Of a stretch of 64,000 nt of DNA, positions 50,552 to 59,490 are shown piece by piece (positions within the stretch are counted from its first letter, which is position 1; each line of letters starts with the position of its first letter). The translations under genes were made by a program, and so were the position numbers. The notes beneath the pieces were generated by a model that did not search any database, was not told the DNA's origin, and worked only from the letters and a program-made list of their open reading frames with translations. Source of the stretch: Halomonas meridiana (lineage in GTDB: Bacteria; Pseudomonadota; Gammaproteobacteria; Pseudomonadales; Halomonadaceae); assembly GCF_009846525.1 (NCBI RefSeq), contig NZ_CP024621.1:1736001-1800000 (forward strand). The letters run 5' to 3'.

Positions 50552-51799
50552 ATGAGTGATTTTTTACTGCCAGATATCGGTGAAGGCATTGTTGAGTGTG
50601 AAGTGGTGGAGTGGCGCGTGGCCGAAGGCGACACCATCGAAGAGGATCAGCCGATTGTCGAAGTGATGACCGACAAGGCGCTGGTGGAAATCACCGCGCC
50701 AGAAGCCGGGACGGTCACCAAGCTGTATGTGCCCCAGGGTAAGATCGCCAAAGTTCACGCGCCGCTTTATGCTTACCAAACCGCCGGTCAGACGAACAGC
50801 GACACTACCGCTACCGAGCAGGCACCTTCAGCGCCGCCCAGCAGCCACGGAGTGGCCGCGGATGAAGGTCAGCCGCCGAAAAGCCAAGCCGTTACCGCGG
50901 CTTCTTCAAGCAAAGTGCCCGCTAGCCCTGCGGTACGGCGCTTAGTACGCGAGCACAGCCTAGCCCTGTCGGAAATTTCAGGCAGTGGTAAAGATGGCCG
51001 AGTGTTGAAAGAAGACGTGCTAGCGCACCTCAACGCGCCAGCGGTATCTACCCAAACGGCCAGTGTTGCGGTGCCTTCAAGCACAGGCTTAGCACCCTCA
51101 AAAGTAGAGCCGCTGCGCGGCGTGCGGGCGGTGATGGCCAAGCGCATGGTAGAGGCCGCTAGCTCCATTCCTCATTTTCACTACGGTGAAGAGATTGATG
51201 TCACTGAGCTGTTGGCGCTGCGCGAGCGGCTCAAGCCGCAGTTAGAGGCAAAGGGCGAACGGCTCACGCTGATGCCGTTATTTATGAAAGCGATGGCGCT
51301 GGCCGTGGCGGAGACGCCGATCATCAATGCACAGTTAAACAGCGAAGCCAACGAGCTGAGCTACTACGGCCAGTGCAATATCGGCATGGCGGTGGATAGC
51401 AAAGCGGGGCTTTTGGTCCCTAACGTGAAGGGTGTCGAGGGCTTAACGCTGTTTGAGATTGCCAAAGAGGTCGGCAGGCTAACCAATGCCGCGCGGGAAG
51501 GGCGCGTGGAGCAGGCGGATCTAAAGGGCGGCACCATCAGCATCTCCAACATTGGTGCCCTCGGGGGAACCTACGCGGCGCCGATTATTAATGCGCCGGA
51601 AGCCGCCATTGTGGCCATTGGCAAAACCCAGTGGCTGCCGCGCTTTGATGAGCACGGGGCTGTGCAGCGCCGGGCAATTTTGACGGTCACGTGGGCAGGC
51701 GATCATCGCTTTATTGATGGCGGTACCATTGCTCGTTTTTGCAACGCCTGGAAAGGCTTTCTCGAGGCGCCGGAAAGCATGCTGCTTCATCTGGCCTAA
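50552..51799 (+). CDS. bkdB: Branched-chain 2-oxoacid dehydrogenase E2 (dihydrolipoyl acyltransferase)
   Basis: A 415-aa core protein. One lipoyl domain (1-75) has Lys42 in VMTDKALVEI. A Ser/Ala/Pro-rich linker is followed by a peripheral subunit-binding domain (about 124-160, ASPAVRRLVREHSLALSEIS) and the acyltransferase domain (about 190-415). The active site His385 and Asp389 lie in DHRFIDGG. GGGAG precedes the start. An E3 gene does not follow, so a dihydrolipoamide dehydrogenase must come from elsewhere. Confidence 0.94.
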   Translation: MSDFLLPDIGEGIVECEVVEWRVAEGDTIEEDQPIVEVMTDKALVEITAPEAGTVTKLYVPQGKIAKVHAPLYAYQTAGQTNSDTTATEQAPSAPPSSHGVAADEGQPPKSQAVTAASSSKVPASPAVRRLVREHSLALSEISGSGKDGRVLKEDVLAHLNAPAVSTQTASVAVPSSTGLAPSKVEPLRGVRAVMAKRMVEAASSIPHFHYGEEIDVTELLALRERLKPQLEAKGERLTLMPLFMKAMALAVAETPIINAQLNSEANELSYYGQCNIGMAVDSKAGLLVPNVKGVEGLTLFEIAKEVGRLTNAAREGRVEQADLKGGTISISNIGALGGTYAAPIINAPEAAIVAIGKTQWLPRFDEHGAVQRRAILTVTWAGDHRFIDGGTIARFCNAWKGFLEAPESMLLHLA

Positions 51800-51817
51800 C
51801 CGTGTAGGCACCTTGCT

Positions 51818-53689
51818 ATGAGCCAGGCACCGCTGCAGCAGTTTTACATACCCGAAGAGCAGTCGGTGTACCTGCTAAGCCATCACGATGCGCGAAAGCT
51901 AAAAGACTGGGTAGCGCTGTGCCAGGCACAGCTTGCCCAGTTGGGCTATTCGAATATCGAGCTGATTGGTAAGGGGGCTTACGGGTTTGTGTTTGCGGGT
52001 AGCGCTTGGCAGCAAGGCGTCAAGGCGCACTACGTGTTCAAGTTTTCACGCATTACGCTGCCCACTCATTTACAAGAACGCCTCGAAGAGGAGGCGTTTA
52101 TGCTTGATCAAGTGTCACACCCTCGGATTCCTAAACTCATCGCCTATCAGCGCTCACGCGGCCAGTCGATTCTGGTCATGGAGCGTGCCCCTGGCTGGAA
52201 CCTGGAGCAAGTGTCGCTCAAGCAGGGAAGGCTCACACCTCGGTTAATTGTGCGCATCGCCGCACAGTTAGCAGACATCCTACAAGCACTGCGTCGTGAA
52301 ACAGGCCCGAACGCGCGGCCGGTGGTACATGGCGACATTAAACCCTCTAATCTGGTCTTTGACGCCACCTGCGAGGCCATTGCGCTGATTGACTGGGGCT
52401 CGTCGGTGTTTGCCCAGTTGGATGAAACGCTGCAGTTTGTTGGCGCCAACGTGATGGAGTTAATGTCCGACAACCTTCAGCAAACCAATGCTCGGCTGGG
52501 CGATGTCTACTTTATTGGCGAAGAGCAGCTTAACGGAGCGCTCTCGTCGCCACGGTTCGACGAGCAGGGGGCGGCAGGTACGCTCTATGCGCTAGCGTCT
52601 GCGCAGTCCTGTCGTTTTGGCCATCGAGCGATTCCAGCAAGCGCATTGGGGTTGCCGATCGAGTTCGCGCGCACGCTGGATGGCATGCTCGACCCCGACC
52701 CACAGGTGCGGCGTAAAGCGGGGGATTACTTTATTCGTGAAATGCCGCGCATGGCGAAGCTGGTTATGGTTGACCTGCCAATCGCCCCCCAAGCGCCGCT
52801 AGTGCCCGTATGGGGAAAAGGTCTGCGTCGCCCGGCTAGCCAAGAGATTGATACCGTGGTGTACAGCTCACGAAAGGCGTTTTTACGCGAGGCAAGCGCT
52901 GAAGAGACGTTAAACGACGTTAACGATGTGCAGCTTGATCGCTACTACAAACAGTTTATGCAGGGGATGGGAGAAACCGAAAAAGCCTTTTTGGCTTCGG
53001 TGAGCCGGTTGGGCAAATACCCAGTCGTCGGTGGTTTAGCGGTGCGCTGGGAGCGGGAGGGGGTCTATATTGATTCGTCGCTCAACCTGCATGACCCAGC
53101 GCTAAAGCCCGCGTTTATCGAAGCGGTGAATAACATGGTGCACTTAGCACGGGCCATTCATCGCCAGGGGGTATTTAAAAGTTGTCTGTTCAATGCCCGC
53201 CAAACGCTGCACTTAGAGCGTGCTAGCCCTGAGGAGGCGTTTCACTGCCAGCCAGAGATGGCGATTAATTACGAAGTGAGCGCGGTGCCGGAAATGGAGG
53301 ATCGCACCCGGCAGCACAGCTACTTTGAAGATGGCCCTGACCCAGAAGAGCTATTGGTGCTGCCGGATACCATTATGCAACTGCTTCAGCGGCTCAATGA
53401 GATTCACCATACCGGTATGATCATCTTTGAAGCGCTGCCCAAACATCTCAAAATCCATAGCTACTACCGGCTGCTCGACCCTCAACGTGAGCAGGAGTTT
53501 CGCAGCCTACTGAGCCGAATGCTGGCCGCTGTCAGTCAAATCGAGGGGCTGGGCGTGTCAGGGTTTATGAAGATGCCCTACAAAGACACGCGCTTTTTTA
53601 CCCACTTAGAACGACAGCCAGAGCACTTCTACCCCAAAGACCCAAAAGAGTATGTGAGAAAAAGCGCCTTGCCCGCGCCGCCGCGTTAG
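51818..53689 (+). CDS. Hanks-type serine/threonine protein kinase homologue with uncharacterised C-terminal half
   Basis: A 623-aa protein. The kinase-like domain (about 45-320) has a glycine loop GKGAYGFVF (51-59), likely ATP-binding Lys75 in VFKF, catalytic loop HGDIKPSN (171-178, Asp173, Lys175, Asn178), and DWG instead of DFG (192-194). All key residues are present, so it may be active. The C-terminal 300 residues match nothing I recognise and contain no transmembrane segment, so it should be cytoplasmic. It starts 18 nt after E2 with a poor ribosome site, in the place lpdV occupies in Pseudomonas putida. Control of the dehydrogenase by phosphorylation is a hypothesis from context. Confidence 0.8.
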   Translation: MSQAPLQQFYIPEEQSVYLLSHHDARKLKDWVALCQAQLAQLGYSNIELIGKGAYGFVFAGSAWQQGVKAHYVFKFSRITLPTHLQERLEEEAFMLDQVSHPRIPKLIAYQRSRGQSILVMERAPGWNLEQVSLKQGRLTPRLIVRIAAQLADILQALRRETGPNARPVVHGDIKPSNLVFDATCEAIALIDWGSSVFAQLDETLQFVGANVMELMSDNLQQTNARLGDVYFIGEEQLNGALSSPRFDEQGAAGTLYALASAQSCRFGHRAIPASALGLPIEFARTLDGMLDPDPQVRRKAGDYFIREMPRMAKLVMVDLPIAPQAPLVPVWGKGLRRPASQEIDTVVYSSRKAFLREASAEETLNDVNDVQLDRYYKQFMQGMGETEKAFLASVSRLGKYPVVGGLAVRWEREGVYIDSSLNLHDPALKPAFIEAVNNMVHLARAIHRQGVFKSCLFNARQTLHLERASPEEAFHCQPEMAINYEVSAVPEMEDRTRQHSYFEDGPDPEELLVLPDTIMQLLQRLNEIHHTGMIIFEALPKHLKIHSYYRLLDPQREQEFRSLLSRMLAAVSQIEGLGVSGFMKMPYKDTRFFTHLERQPEHFYPKDPKEYVRKSALPAPPR

Positions 53690-53698
53690 GCGGCACTG

Positions 53699-54301
53699 TT
53701 AATTCGGCGCGTTTGTGATTAGCCAGCTCGCCAACTGTTCGGTTAAACGGTCGGTGGCGCTACCAAAGGCGCTCACCACATCGGGTATCCCAGTGCTTGT
53801 GGCGCGCTCCCGGATCGCAAAGCTGGTGGAGGCCACGGGCTGTTGGTCCGCGCCGAGTAATTGGACGTCCAACTGCAGGTTAACGCTTGGCGGAGAGGTG
53901 TCATACTCGCTCTGAAAGTGGCGCAGCTCGCTTAATAGCAGCAAGTCGTGAGGGAGCCGGTCGCTGCTCACATTGGCGAAAAGCTCTTGCTGCTGAAGGC
54001 CTGCAATCAGCTGGGCCTGCAGCATGTCCGGCGCATCTTCATGCCAGCGAGCACCCTCATACACATTGACCACATTGCCTTCAGGAAACACCACGATACG
54101 ATTGCTGCTGAGCAGGTGGCCCGCTTCTGGTGTAGCGATACCCAGTCGCTCTGGCTGCGTGATGGTGGCAGGGGCGCTCTGCATCGTGGTAGCAGGCAAG
54201 CGATACAGCGTCGATGGCGCTTTCTCCGGTAAAATAGAGCAGCCCGAAAGGGTAAGTAAGGCACTTAGAAAAAAGCCGTTACGTAAAGCGTGCATGTTCA
54301 T
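53699..54301 (-). CDS. ABC-type transport auxiliary lipoprotein (PqiC-like)
   Basis: A 200-aa protein with lipobox TLSGC and a mature domain like the ABC_trans_aux/PqiC family: YRLPA near the start, RIVVFPEGNVVNVYEGARW, and a C-terminal helix. Such lipoproteins sit in the outer membrane and assist MCE-based lipid transport. The start at 54301 has GAGGAG 8-9 nt upstream and overlaps the MCE gene stop (ATGA). It is the last gene of a four-gene operon. Confidence 0.85.
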   Translation of the reverse strand: MNMHALRNGFFLSALLTLSGCSILPEKAPSTLYRLPATTMQSAPATITQPERLGIATPEAGHLLSSNRIVVFPEGNVVNVYEGARWHEDAPDMLQAQLIAGLQQQELFANVSSDRLPHDLLLLSELRHFQSEYDTSPPSVNLQLDVQLLGADQQPVASTSFAIRERATSTGIPDVVSAFGSATDRLTEQLASWLITNAPN

Positions 54302-55239
54302 GGGTGGAACTCCTCTACTTGGTCGCGGCCTAGGAAAAAGTCCGTGGGGCTCTCCTCAAGCTCCCGTGTAATGCGGTCGAGGGTGGCGAGTGTCGAGCGT
54401 AACGCCGCTAGGGCCGGGGCAATGTCGCGAGTGCTTTGTAGAGTGCTTTCGACAGCACCCGCGTTATCGTTCACCAACTGTTCTATCCGCTGGGCAGCGC
54501 TGGCAACATTGCGGCTGGCGCTCTCTGCGCTGCGCATCACCTGCTGACCCTCCTGGCTCAGCAAGCGGTTCGCCTCTAGGCTAAGCGATTCGATACTTTC
54601 AAGCGTGGTGGAGGCTTGGCGTGACACATCGCCAAAGAGCGCCATGTTTTCATCCAGGGCAGACTGCTGAGAGGCAATCATCTCGGTGATTTGGGCAATA
54701 TTGGTCAGGATATTGCCTGCTTGCTCACGATTATTGTCATTGAAGAGTTCGTTCACACTCTGCAAAATCGCGTTGAGGTTTTCGACCATCTCTTCGCCTT
54801 CGTCAAACAGCGTAGCAATAGGCGACGGGTCGGCTTTAATAAAAGGCGTATCGTCGCTGCTCTGCGCTAGCAAGCGTTGGCTTTCTGGGGTGCCGCCATA
54901 GAGCTGCACGGACATACTGCCGGTAATGCTGGCAAAGGCTAGCTTTGCGCGGGTATCCACTTTAATCGGAGTGTCTTCATACACGCGAATAAGTGTGATC
55001 ACTTGGCGTGGGTCGTCAGGATTGAGGGAAAGCTCGGTAACATCGCCCACTTCAATGCCGTTGTACTGCACCTTGCTGCCCACTGAGAGGCCGCTGACGC
55101 TGCGCTCGAACAAAATGCGGTAGGGTTGATAGTCGCGTTGGCCAGCCGCATAGCTCATCCAGAGCGCAAACAGCAAGGCGGCAGCGGCCGTCAGCACGGT
55201 AAACAGGCCAATCAAAATATGGTGCGCTCGGGTTTCCAT
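54298..55239 (-). CDS. MlaD-family MCE protein (lipid transport substrate-binding component)
   Basis: A 313-aa protein with one N-terminal transmembrane helix (about 8-28) and an MCE domain (about 38-115) with LFERSVSGLSVGSKVQYNGI and GDVTELSLNPDDP. A long C-terminal coiled-coil-like region (about 150-300) is far longer than in E. coli MlaD. It should hexamerise in the periplasm and bind phospholipid. The start at 55239 has AGGAG 8 nt upstream; a GTG at 55248 overlaps that site. Confidence 0.9.
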   Translation of the reverse strand: METRAHHILIGLFTVLTAAAALLFALWMSYAAGQRDYQPYRILFERSVSGLSVGSKVQYNGIEVGDVTELSLNPDDPRQVITLIRVYEDTPIKVDTRAKLAFASITGSMSVQLYGGTPESQRLLAQSSDDTPFIKADPSPIATLFDEGEEMVENLNAILQSVNELFNDNNREQAGNILTNIAQITEMIASQQSALDENMALFGDVSRQASTTLESIESLSLEANRLLSQEGQQVMRSAESASRNVASAAQRIEQLVNDNAGAVESTLQSTRDIAPALAALRSTLATLDRITRELEESPTDFFLGRDQVEEFHP

Positions 55240-55244
55240 GTGCG

Positions 55245-56069
55245 TCACTCCTGAGAAGAGGTTGGGCCAGCAGAGCGCTGTGCAGCGCGTCCACGCGGTC
55301 CATTAAAGTAATCCTGTACCCACTCGTCGTCCGTTTTTGCGACGTTTTCCAGGGTATCCACCACCAGAACGCGCTTTTGCGACAGCACCGCGACCCGGTC
55401 ACAGGCCGCATAGAGGGTATCGAGGTCGTGGGTGACCAAAAAAACGCTAAAGCCCATTGCATCGCGCAGCGTGACCAGCAGTTGGTCAAACGCGGCGGCC
55501 CCAATGGGGTCGAGTCCTGCGGTAGGCTCATCGAGAAACAAAATATCCGGGTCCAGGGCCAGTGCCCTGGCAAGCGCGGCACGTTTCACCATGCCCCCAG
55601 AGAGCGATTCTGGAAATTGTCGGGCGGCATGAGGGGGCAGGCCTACCAGCGAGAGCTTGATACGCGCCAGATACTCGGCCTCTTGCCGAGAGAGTTTGGC
55701 GTGCTCGATAAGCGGCAGCGCAACGTTTTCTTGCAGGTTGAGCGAACTAAATAGCGCCCCACGCTGAAAGAGCACCCCAAAGCGCCGCTCGACTTGGCTG
55801 CGTTGGGACTCACTTAACTCATTTAACCGCTGGTTCAGCACTTCTACTGTGCCGTCATTTGGCCGCTTTAAGCCCACAATACTGCGCAGTAGAACTGATT
55901 TACCGGTACCTGAGCCGCCGACAACGCCGAGAATTTCGCCTCGGTAGAGGGTCAAGTCCAGCCCTTCGTGAACGACGTTGTCGCCAAATCGATTCACCAG
56001 CCCCTGCACGCGAATAACCGCTTCCTCGCGCTCGGGCTGTTGAGGCATCTCTGAATATCGCTCGGTCAC
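55245..56069 (-). CDS. MlaF-like ABC transporter ATPase
   Basis: A 274-aa ATPase of the MlaF type. Walker A is GGSGTGKS (51-58), the signature LSGGMVKRAALARAL is present, and Walker B is ILFLDEPTAGLDPIG. The start is GTG at 56069, overlapping the permease stop; an ATG at 56048 is the alternative. It drives lipid movement by the neighbouring permease and MCE protein. Confidence 0.92.
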   Translation of the reverse strand: MTERYSEMPQQPEREEAVIRVQGLVNRFGDNVVHEGLDLTLYRGEILGVVGGSGTGKSVLLRSIVGLKRPNDGTVEVLNQRLNELSESQRSQVERRFGVLFQRGALFSSLNLQENVALPLIEHAKLSRQEAEYLARIKLSLVGLPPHAARQFPESLSGGMVKRAALARALALDPDILFLDEPTAGLDPIGAAAFDQLLVTLRDAMGFSVFLVTHDLDTLYAACDRVAVLSQKRVLVVDTLENVAKTDDEWVQDYFNGPRGRAAQRSAGPTSSQE

Positions 56070-57178
56070 CAGCCCATCTCCATGAAAAATAACGCCGCTA
56101 ATGCATCGATGAGAATCACCATGAAGATGGCTTGCACCACACTGGATGTCGTGTGGGCACCCACCGATTGGGCACTGCCGCTAACTTTAAACCCTTCTAG
56201 GCAGCCAATGACGGCAATCACAAAGGCAAATACCGGCGCTTTGCTCAAGCCGACCAGAAAATGAGTGACCGACACGTCTTTTTGCAGTGTGGTGATGAAC
56301 TGACTCACAGAAATATCCAACGATAGGGTGGCTACCACCGCGCCGCCGACGAGGCCGCTCAGCATGCCCACAAACGCCAGCAGCGGTAGGCTGATCAACA
56401 TCGCCATCACCCGGGGAAGCACTAGCAGCTCAATCGGGTCGAGTCCCAATGTTTTGAGGGCATCAATCTCTTCGTTGGATTTCATCGCGCCAAGCTGGGC
56501 GGTAAAGGCGCTGGCAGTGCGGCCCGCCAAAAGTATCGCGGCCAAGAGTACGCCAAATTCCCGTAAAAATGAAAAAGCTACGAGATCAATGGTGTAAACC
56601 GTTGCACCGAAATCTTGGAGCACCGTGGCCCCCAAAAACGCCACCACTGCGCCCACCATAAAGGTTAAGAGCGCAACGATAGGCACCGCATTCAAGCCAC
56701 TTTGCTGAATATGCGCGACGGTGGCGGTAATACGCCAGTGGCGGGGTCGAAACAGAAGTGAGGTAAATGTGGCCAGCACCAAGCCAATGAAAGCCAGTAG
56801 CTGGCGCTGCTGAGACCCCAGCGCCACCATTTGCTGGCCCACTGTCGCTAAGGCTTCGCTAATCCGGTTGGGGCGGGGTGTGGGGCTCTCAAGCGGAGCG
56901 TCCATAGCCTCGGCAATGCGTATTAGCAAGGCCTGCTGCACCTGGGGAAGATCGCTTGCCCACTCGCCAATTTGTTTGGTTTTTTCAACACCAATTAGCT
57001 CAACGATCAGCGCCGCGCCGGCGGTATCCAGCCCCTCAAAGCCGGGTAGCGACAGCGCTGCCGAGCTTAGCCGACCCTGCTGCTGTAGGGCGCGCTTCAG
57101 CTCAGCGTAGTGGCGTAGTGTCCATTCGCCGTGCAGCGAGACATGCTCGCCCTGTTGAGTGATCCACTCGTTTGGCAT
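56066..57178 (-). CDS. MlaE-like permease with N-terminal STAS domain
   Basis: A 370-aa protein. Residues 1 to about 100 form a STAS/MlaB-like domain (GEWTLRHYAELKRAL, LSLPGFEGLDTAGAALIVEL). The rest is an MlaE permease with about five helices (GAVVAFLGATVLQDFGA, AGRTASAFTAQLGAMKSNEE, LEGFKVSGSAQSVGAHTTS). The fusion supplies in one chain what mlaB and mlaE encode separately in E. coli. GAGGAGC precedes the start. It is the first gene of the operon. Confidence 0.92.
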   Translation of the reverse strand: MPNEWITQQGEHVSLHGEWTLRHYAELKRALQQQGRLSSAALSLPGFEGLDTAGAALIVELIGVEKTKQIGEWASDLPQVQQALLIRIAEAMDAPLESPTPRPNRISEALATVGQQMVALGSQQRQLLAFIGLVLATFTSLLFRPRHWRITATVAHIQQSGLNAVPIVALLTFMVGAVVAFLGATVLQDFGATVYTIDLVAFSFLREFGVLLAAILLAGRTASAFTAQLGAMKSNEEIDALKTLGLDPIELLVLPRVMAMLISLPLLAFVGMLSGLVGGAVVATLSLDISVSQFITTLQKDVSVTHFLVGLSKAPVFAFVIAVIGCLEGFKVSGSAQSVGAHTTSSVVQAIFMVILIDALAALFFMEMGW

Positions 57179-57260
57179 CCCTGCTCCTCAGTGCCTTCAC
57201 ATGCAGTGAAGGCCTATGATGCAATAAAACGAGCGTTAGTGAAAGGTAAGCCGTCGTTTC

Positions 57261-58082
57261 TTAACGTGACGCACGATACTTGGGGGCCAGCTCCTGCATA
57301 ATTTTTGCTGCTACTTCCTTGAGTCTGGGGCCAAGGTTGTTGACCAATCGATCATGATCTAAACGCAGGCTAGAGCCACCGCAGTTAATCGCCATCACTT
57401 CGGCACCATCTTCTAAAATGAGCGGCATGGCCACGGCGCTGATATCCCGCTGCCAATCCTGTTCGGATAGGCAAAAGCCATACTCGGCATAGTCGCGCAG
57501 GCTCTGTTCAATACCGGCATGAAGGCGCGGCCAATCGCTGCCGTGAAACGCGGCTAGCTCTTGCATCACCTGTTGGCGGCGCTCGTCAGATAATCCGCAC
57601 AGCCAGGCACGACCAATCGCCGAGGTGGCAATCGGTAGACGAGAGCCAACATCTAAGCGAATAATCAGCGGGCCGTGGCCGTGGCAGGTTTCCAGATACA
57701 CCATGTCGCTGCGGTCGGCACCGCCCAGGCTCACGTTGCAGTCGGTGGCGTCGGCAAAGTGCTGTAAATGGGGGCGAGCAATTTCGCGAATGCCCATATT
57801 GGCCAGAAAGCGGTAACCCAGCGCCAGCACACCTGGCCCGAGGCGGTACTTCTCCAGGTGACGGTTGTGTTGCAGGTAGCCTAACTGGGTCAGCGTATAG
57901 GTTAACCGGGACACCGTGGGGCGCGGGATGTGGGTGCGATTAGAGAGCTCTGCATTGCCCAGGTACTCTTCCCCTGTTCCAAAAGCGCGGAGCAGTTCTA
58001 ACCCCCGCGCAAGCGCGGTGACAAAGTTGCGATCTTTTTCGGGTGATTGCGGCTCATCAGCAGCGGCGTCGGTTGGTTCCAT
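57261..58082 (-). CDS. IclR-family transcriptional regulator
   Basis: A 273-aa protein with an N-terminal winged helix-turn-helix (about 20-75, SNRTHIPRPTVSRLTYTL) and a C-terminal effector domain (about 90-265, with GSRLPIATSAIGRAWL and AINCGGSS). Similar proteins (PcaR, PobR) control aromatic and dicarboxylate catabolism. The ATG at 58082 is preferred over a TTG at 58085. It lies downstream of the thiolase gene on the same strand, and probably controls the neighbouring acyl-CoA genes. Confidence 0.9.
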   Translation of the reverse strand: MEPTDAAADEPQSPEKDRNFVTALARGLELLRAFGTGEEYLGNAELSNRTHIPRPTVSRLTYTLTQLGYLQHNRHLEKYRLGPGVLALGYRFLANMGIREIARPHLQHFADATDCNVSLGGADRSDMVYLETCHGHGPLIIRLDVGSRLPIATSAIGRAWLCGLSDERRQQVMQELAAFHGSDWPRLHAGIEQSLRDYAEYGFCLSEQDWQRDISAVAMPLILEDGAEVMAINCGGSSLRLDHDRLVNNLGPRLKEVAAKIMQELAPKYRASR

Positions 58083-58178
58083 CAAGCGTCTCGGCTAATC
58101 AATCATTGAATGGCAAGTATCGCATACCTGCGCTGGGGCGTTGCAAAGCGCGATAAGAGAGCTTAGTCAACGCTTGGC

Positions 58179-58216
58179 CTGCGGCGCCTGCCTTAGATAC
58201 TGTGCTAGCGCCGCAG
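58179..58216 (-). repeat. Inverted repeat downstream of the thiolase gene
   Basis: CTGCGGCGC and GCGCCGCAG form a perfect 9-bp dyad with a 20-nt loop, just after the thiolase stop. There is no T-run on the minus strand. It may stabilise the mRNA end or pause transcription. Confidence 0.4.
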
Positions 58217-58224
58217 GAGGGCGG

Positions 58225-59433
58225 TTAGCTGTCCAGGCGTTCAATGATGGTCGCGATGCCCTGGCCAACGCCAATACACATGGTGACCAGCGCATAGCGC
58301 CCGCCGGTGGCTTCTAGCTGGCGCAGCGCAGTGAGTGCCAAACGTGCGCCCGAGGCACCCAGCGGGTGGCCAATGGCAATGGCGCCACCGTTGGCGTTAA
58401 GGCGCGGGTCGTCGGCGGAAAGCCCCAACTGCTGAACGCAGCCCAACACCTGCACCGCAAAAGCTTCGTTGATTTCAATCACGTCCATCTGCTCAAGCGA
58501 GAGGCCAGCCCGGGCCAGCGCTTTTTGCGAGGCGGGTACCGGCCCCAAGCCCATGACGCGGGGAGCAACGCCCGCCACGGCGCTGGCAACGATACGCGCT
58601 CGCGGAGCAAGCCCAGCTCGCTCGCCTGCTGCACGCGTGCCGACAATCAGCGCGGCAGCCCCGTCATTTAATCCAGACGCGTTGCCTGCGGTCACGACAC
58701 CACCTTCAAACAGCGCGCCGAGTTTGGCTAGTTTTTCCTCGGTGCTTTCAGCGCGGGGGTGCTCGTCTTTATCTACCAACAGCGGCGGCTGTTTGCGTCC
58801 TTGAGGCACGTCTACCCCAAACATTTCGCCTTCATAAAAGCCGTTTGCCAGCGCCTTGGCATAGCGCGCTTGGGAGCGGGCGGCAAAGGCGTCGCTGGCC
58901 TCGCGGCCAATGTTCAGGTCGTGGGCAATGTTATCGGCAGTTTCCGGCATGCTGTGGCTGCCGTACTCTTTGGCAATCCACGGGTTGGGAAAGCGCGAGC
59001 CAATCACGGTATCAAACATCGGCTGATTGCGAGCGTAGGGGGAGTCGGCTTTGCCCAGCACGTAAGGCGCGCGGGACATGGACTCCACGCCGCCAGCCAA
59101 AAATAGCTCACCTTCGCCTAAGCGAGCGGCACGGGCGGCATCCATCATCGCGGCTAGGCCACTACCGCACAGGCGGTTGACGGTTTGGCCTGCCACCTCA
59201 ATCGGCAGGCCCGCTAGCAGCGCACCGTGACGGGCCACGTTGCGAGAATCTTCCCCCGCTTGGTTAGTGCAACCCGCCAACACCTCTTCGTAGCTTTCTG
59301 GGGCAAACGGATTACGCGCCACCAGTGCTTTGAGCGTTAAGCCCAGCAGCTCATCCGGACGAATGGCCGCTAGGCTGCCGCCATGGCGGCCGAAAGGGGT
59401 GCGTAATCCGTCGTAAATATAGGCGTCTTGCAT
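58225..59433 (-). CDS. Thiolase, 3-oxoadipyl-CoA thiolase (PcaF/DcaF) type
   Basis: A 402-aa thiolase. Cys89 in NRLCGSG is the acyl-accepting cysteine; GHPLGASGAR carries the conserved histidine and CIGVGQG the second cysteine. The segments AGCTNQAGEDSRNVAR and SMPETADNIAHD are typical of 3-oxoadipyl-CoA thiolases, which split 3-oxoadipyl-CoA to succinyl-CoA and acetyl-CoA. A broader acetyl-CoA acyltransferase role is possible. It lies 57 nt after the 3-hydroxyacyl-CoA dehydrogenase gene on the same strand. Confidence 0.88.
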   Translation of the reverse strand: MQDAYIYDGLRTPFGRHGGSLAAIRPDELLGLTLKALVARNPFAPESYEEVLAGCTNQAGEDSRNVARHGALLAGLPIEVAGQTVNRLCGSGLAAMMDAARAARLGEGELFLAGGVESMSRAPYVLGKADSPYARNQPMFDTVIGSRFPNPWIAKEYGSHSMPETADNIAHDLNIGREASDAFAARSQARYAKALANGFYEGEMFGVDVPQGRKQPPLLVDKDEHPRAESTEEKLAKLGALFEGGVVTAGNASGLNDGAAALIVGTRAAGERAGLAPRARIVASAVAGVAPRVMGLGPVPASQKALARAGLSLEQMDVIEINEAFAVQVLGCVQQLGLSADDPRLNANGGAIAIGHPLGASGARLALTALRQLEATGGRYALVTMCIGVGQGIATIIERLDS

Positions 59434-59490
59434 GGTTATTTTCCTTGTTTGTGTAAGCCTTACTTAAGCCGTAATTGAAACTGAGGGGGT

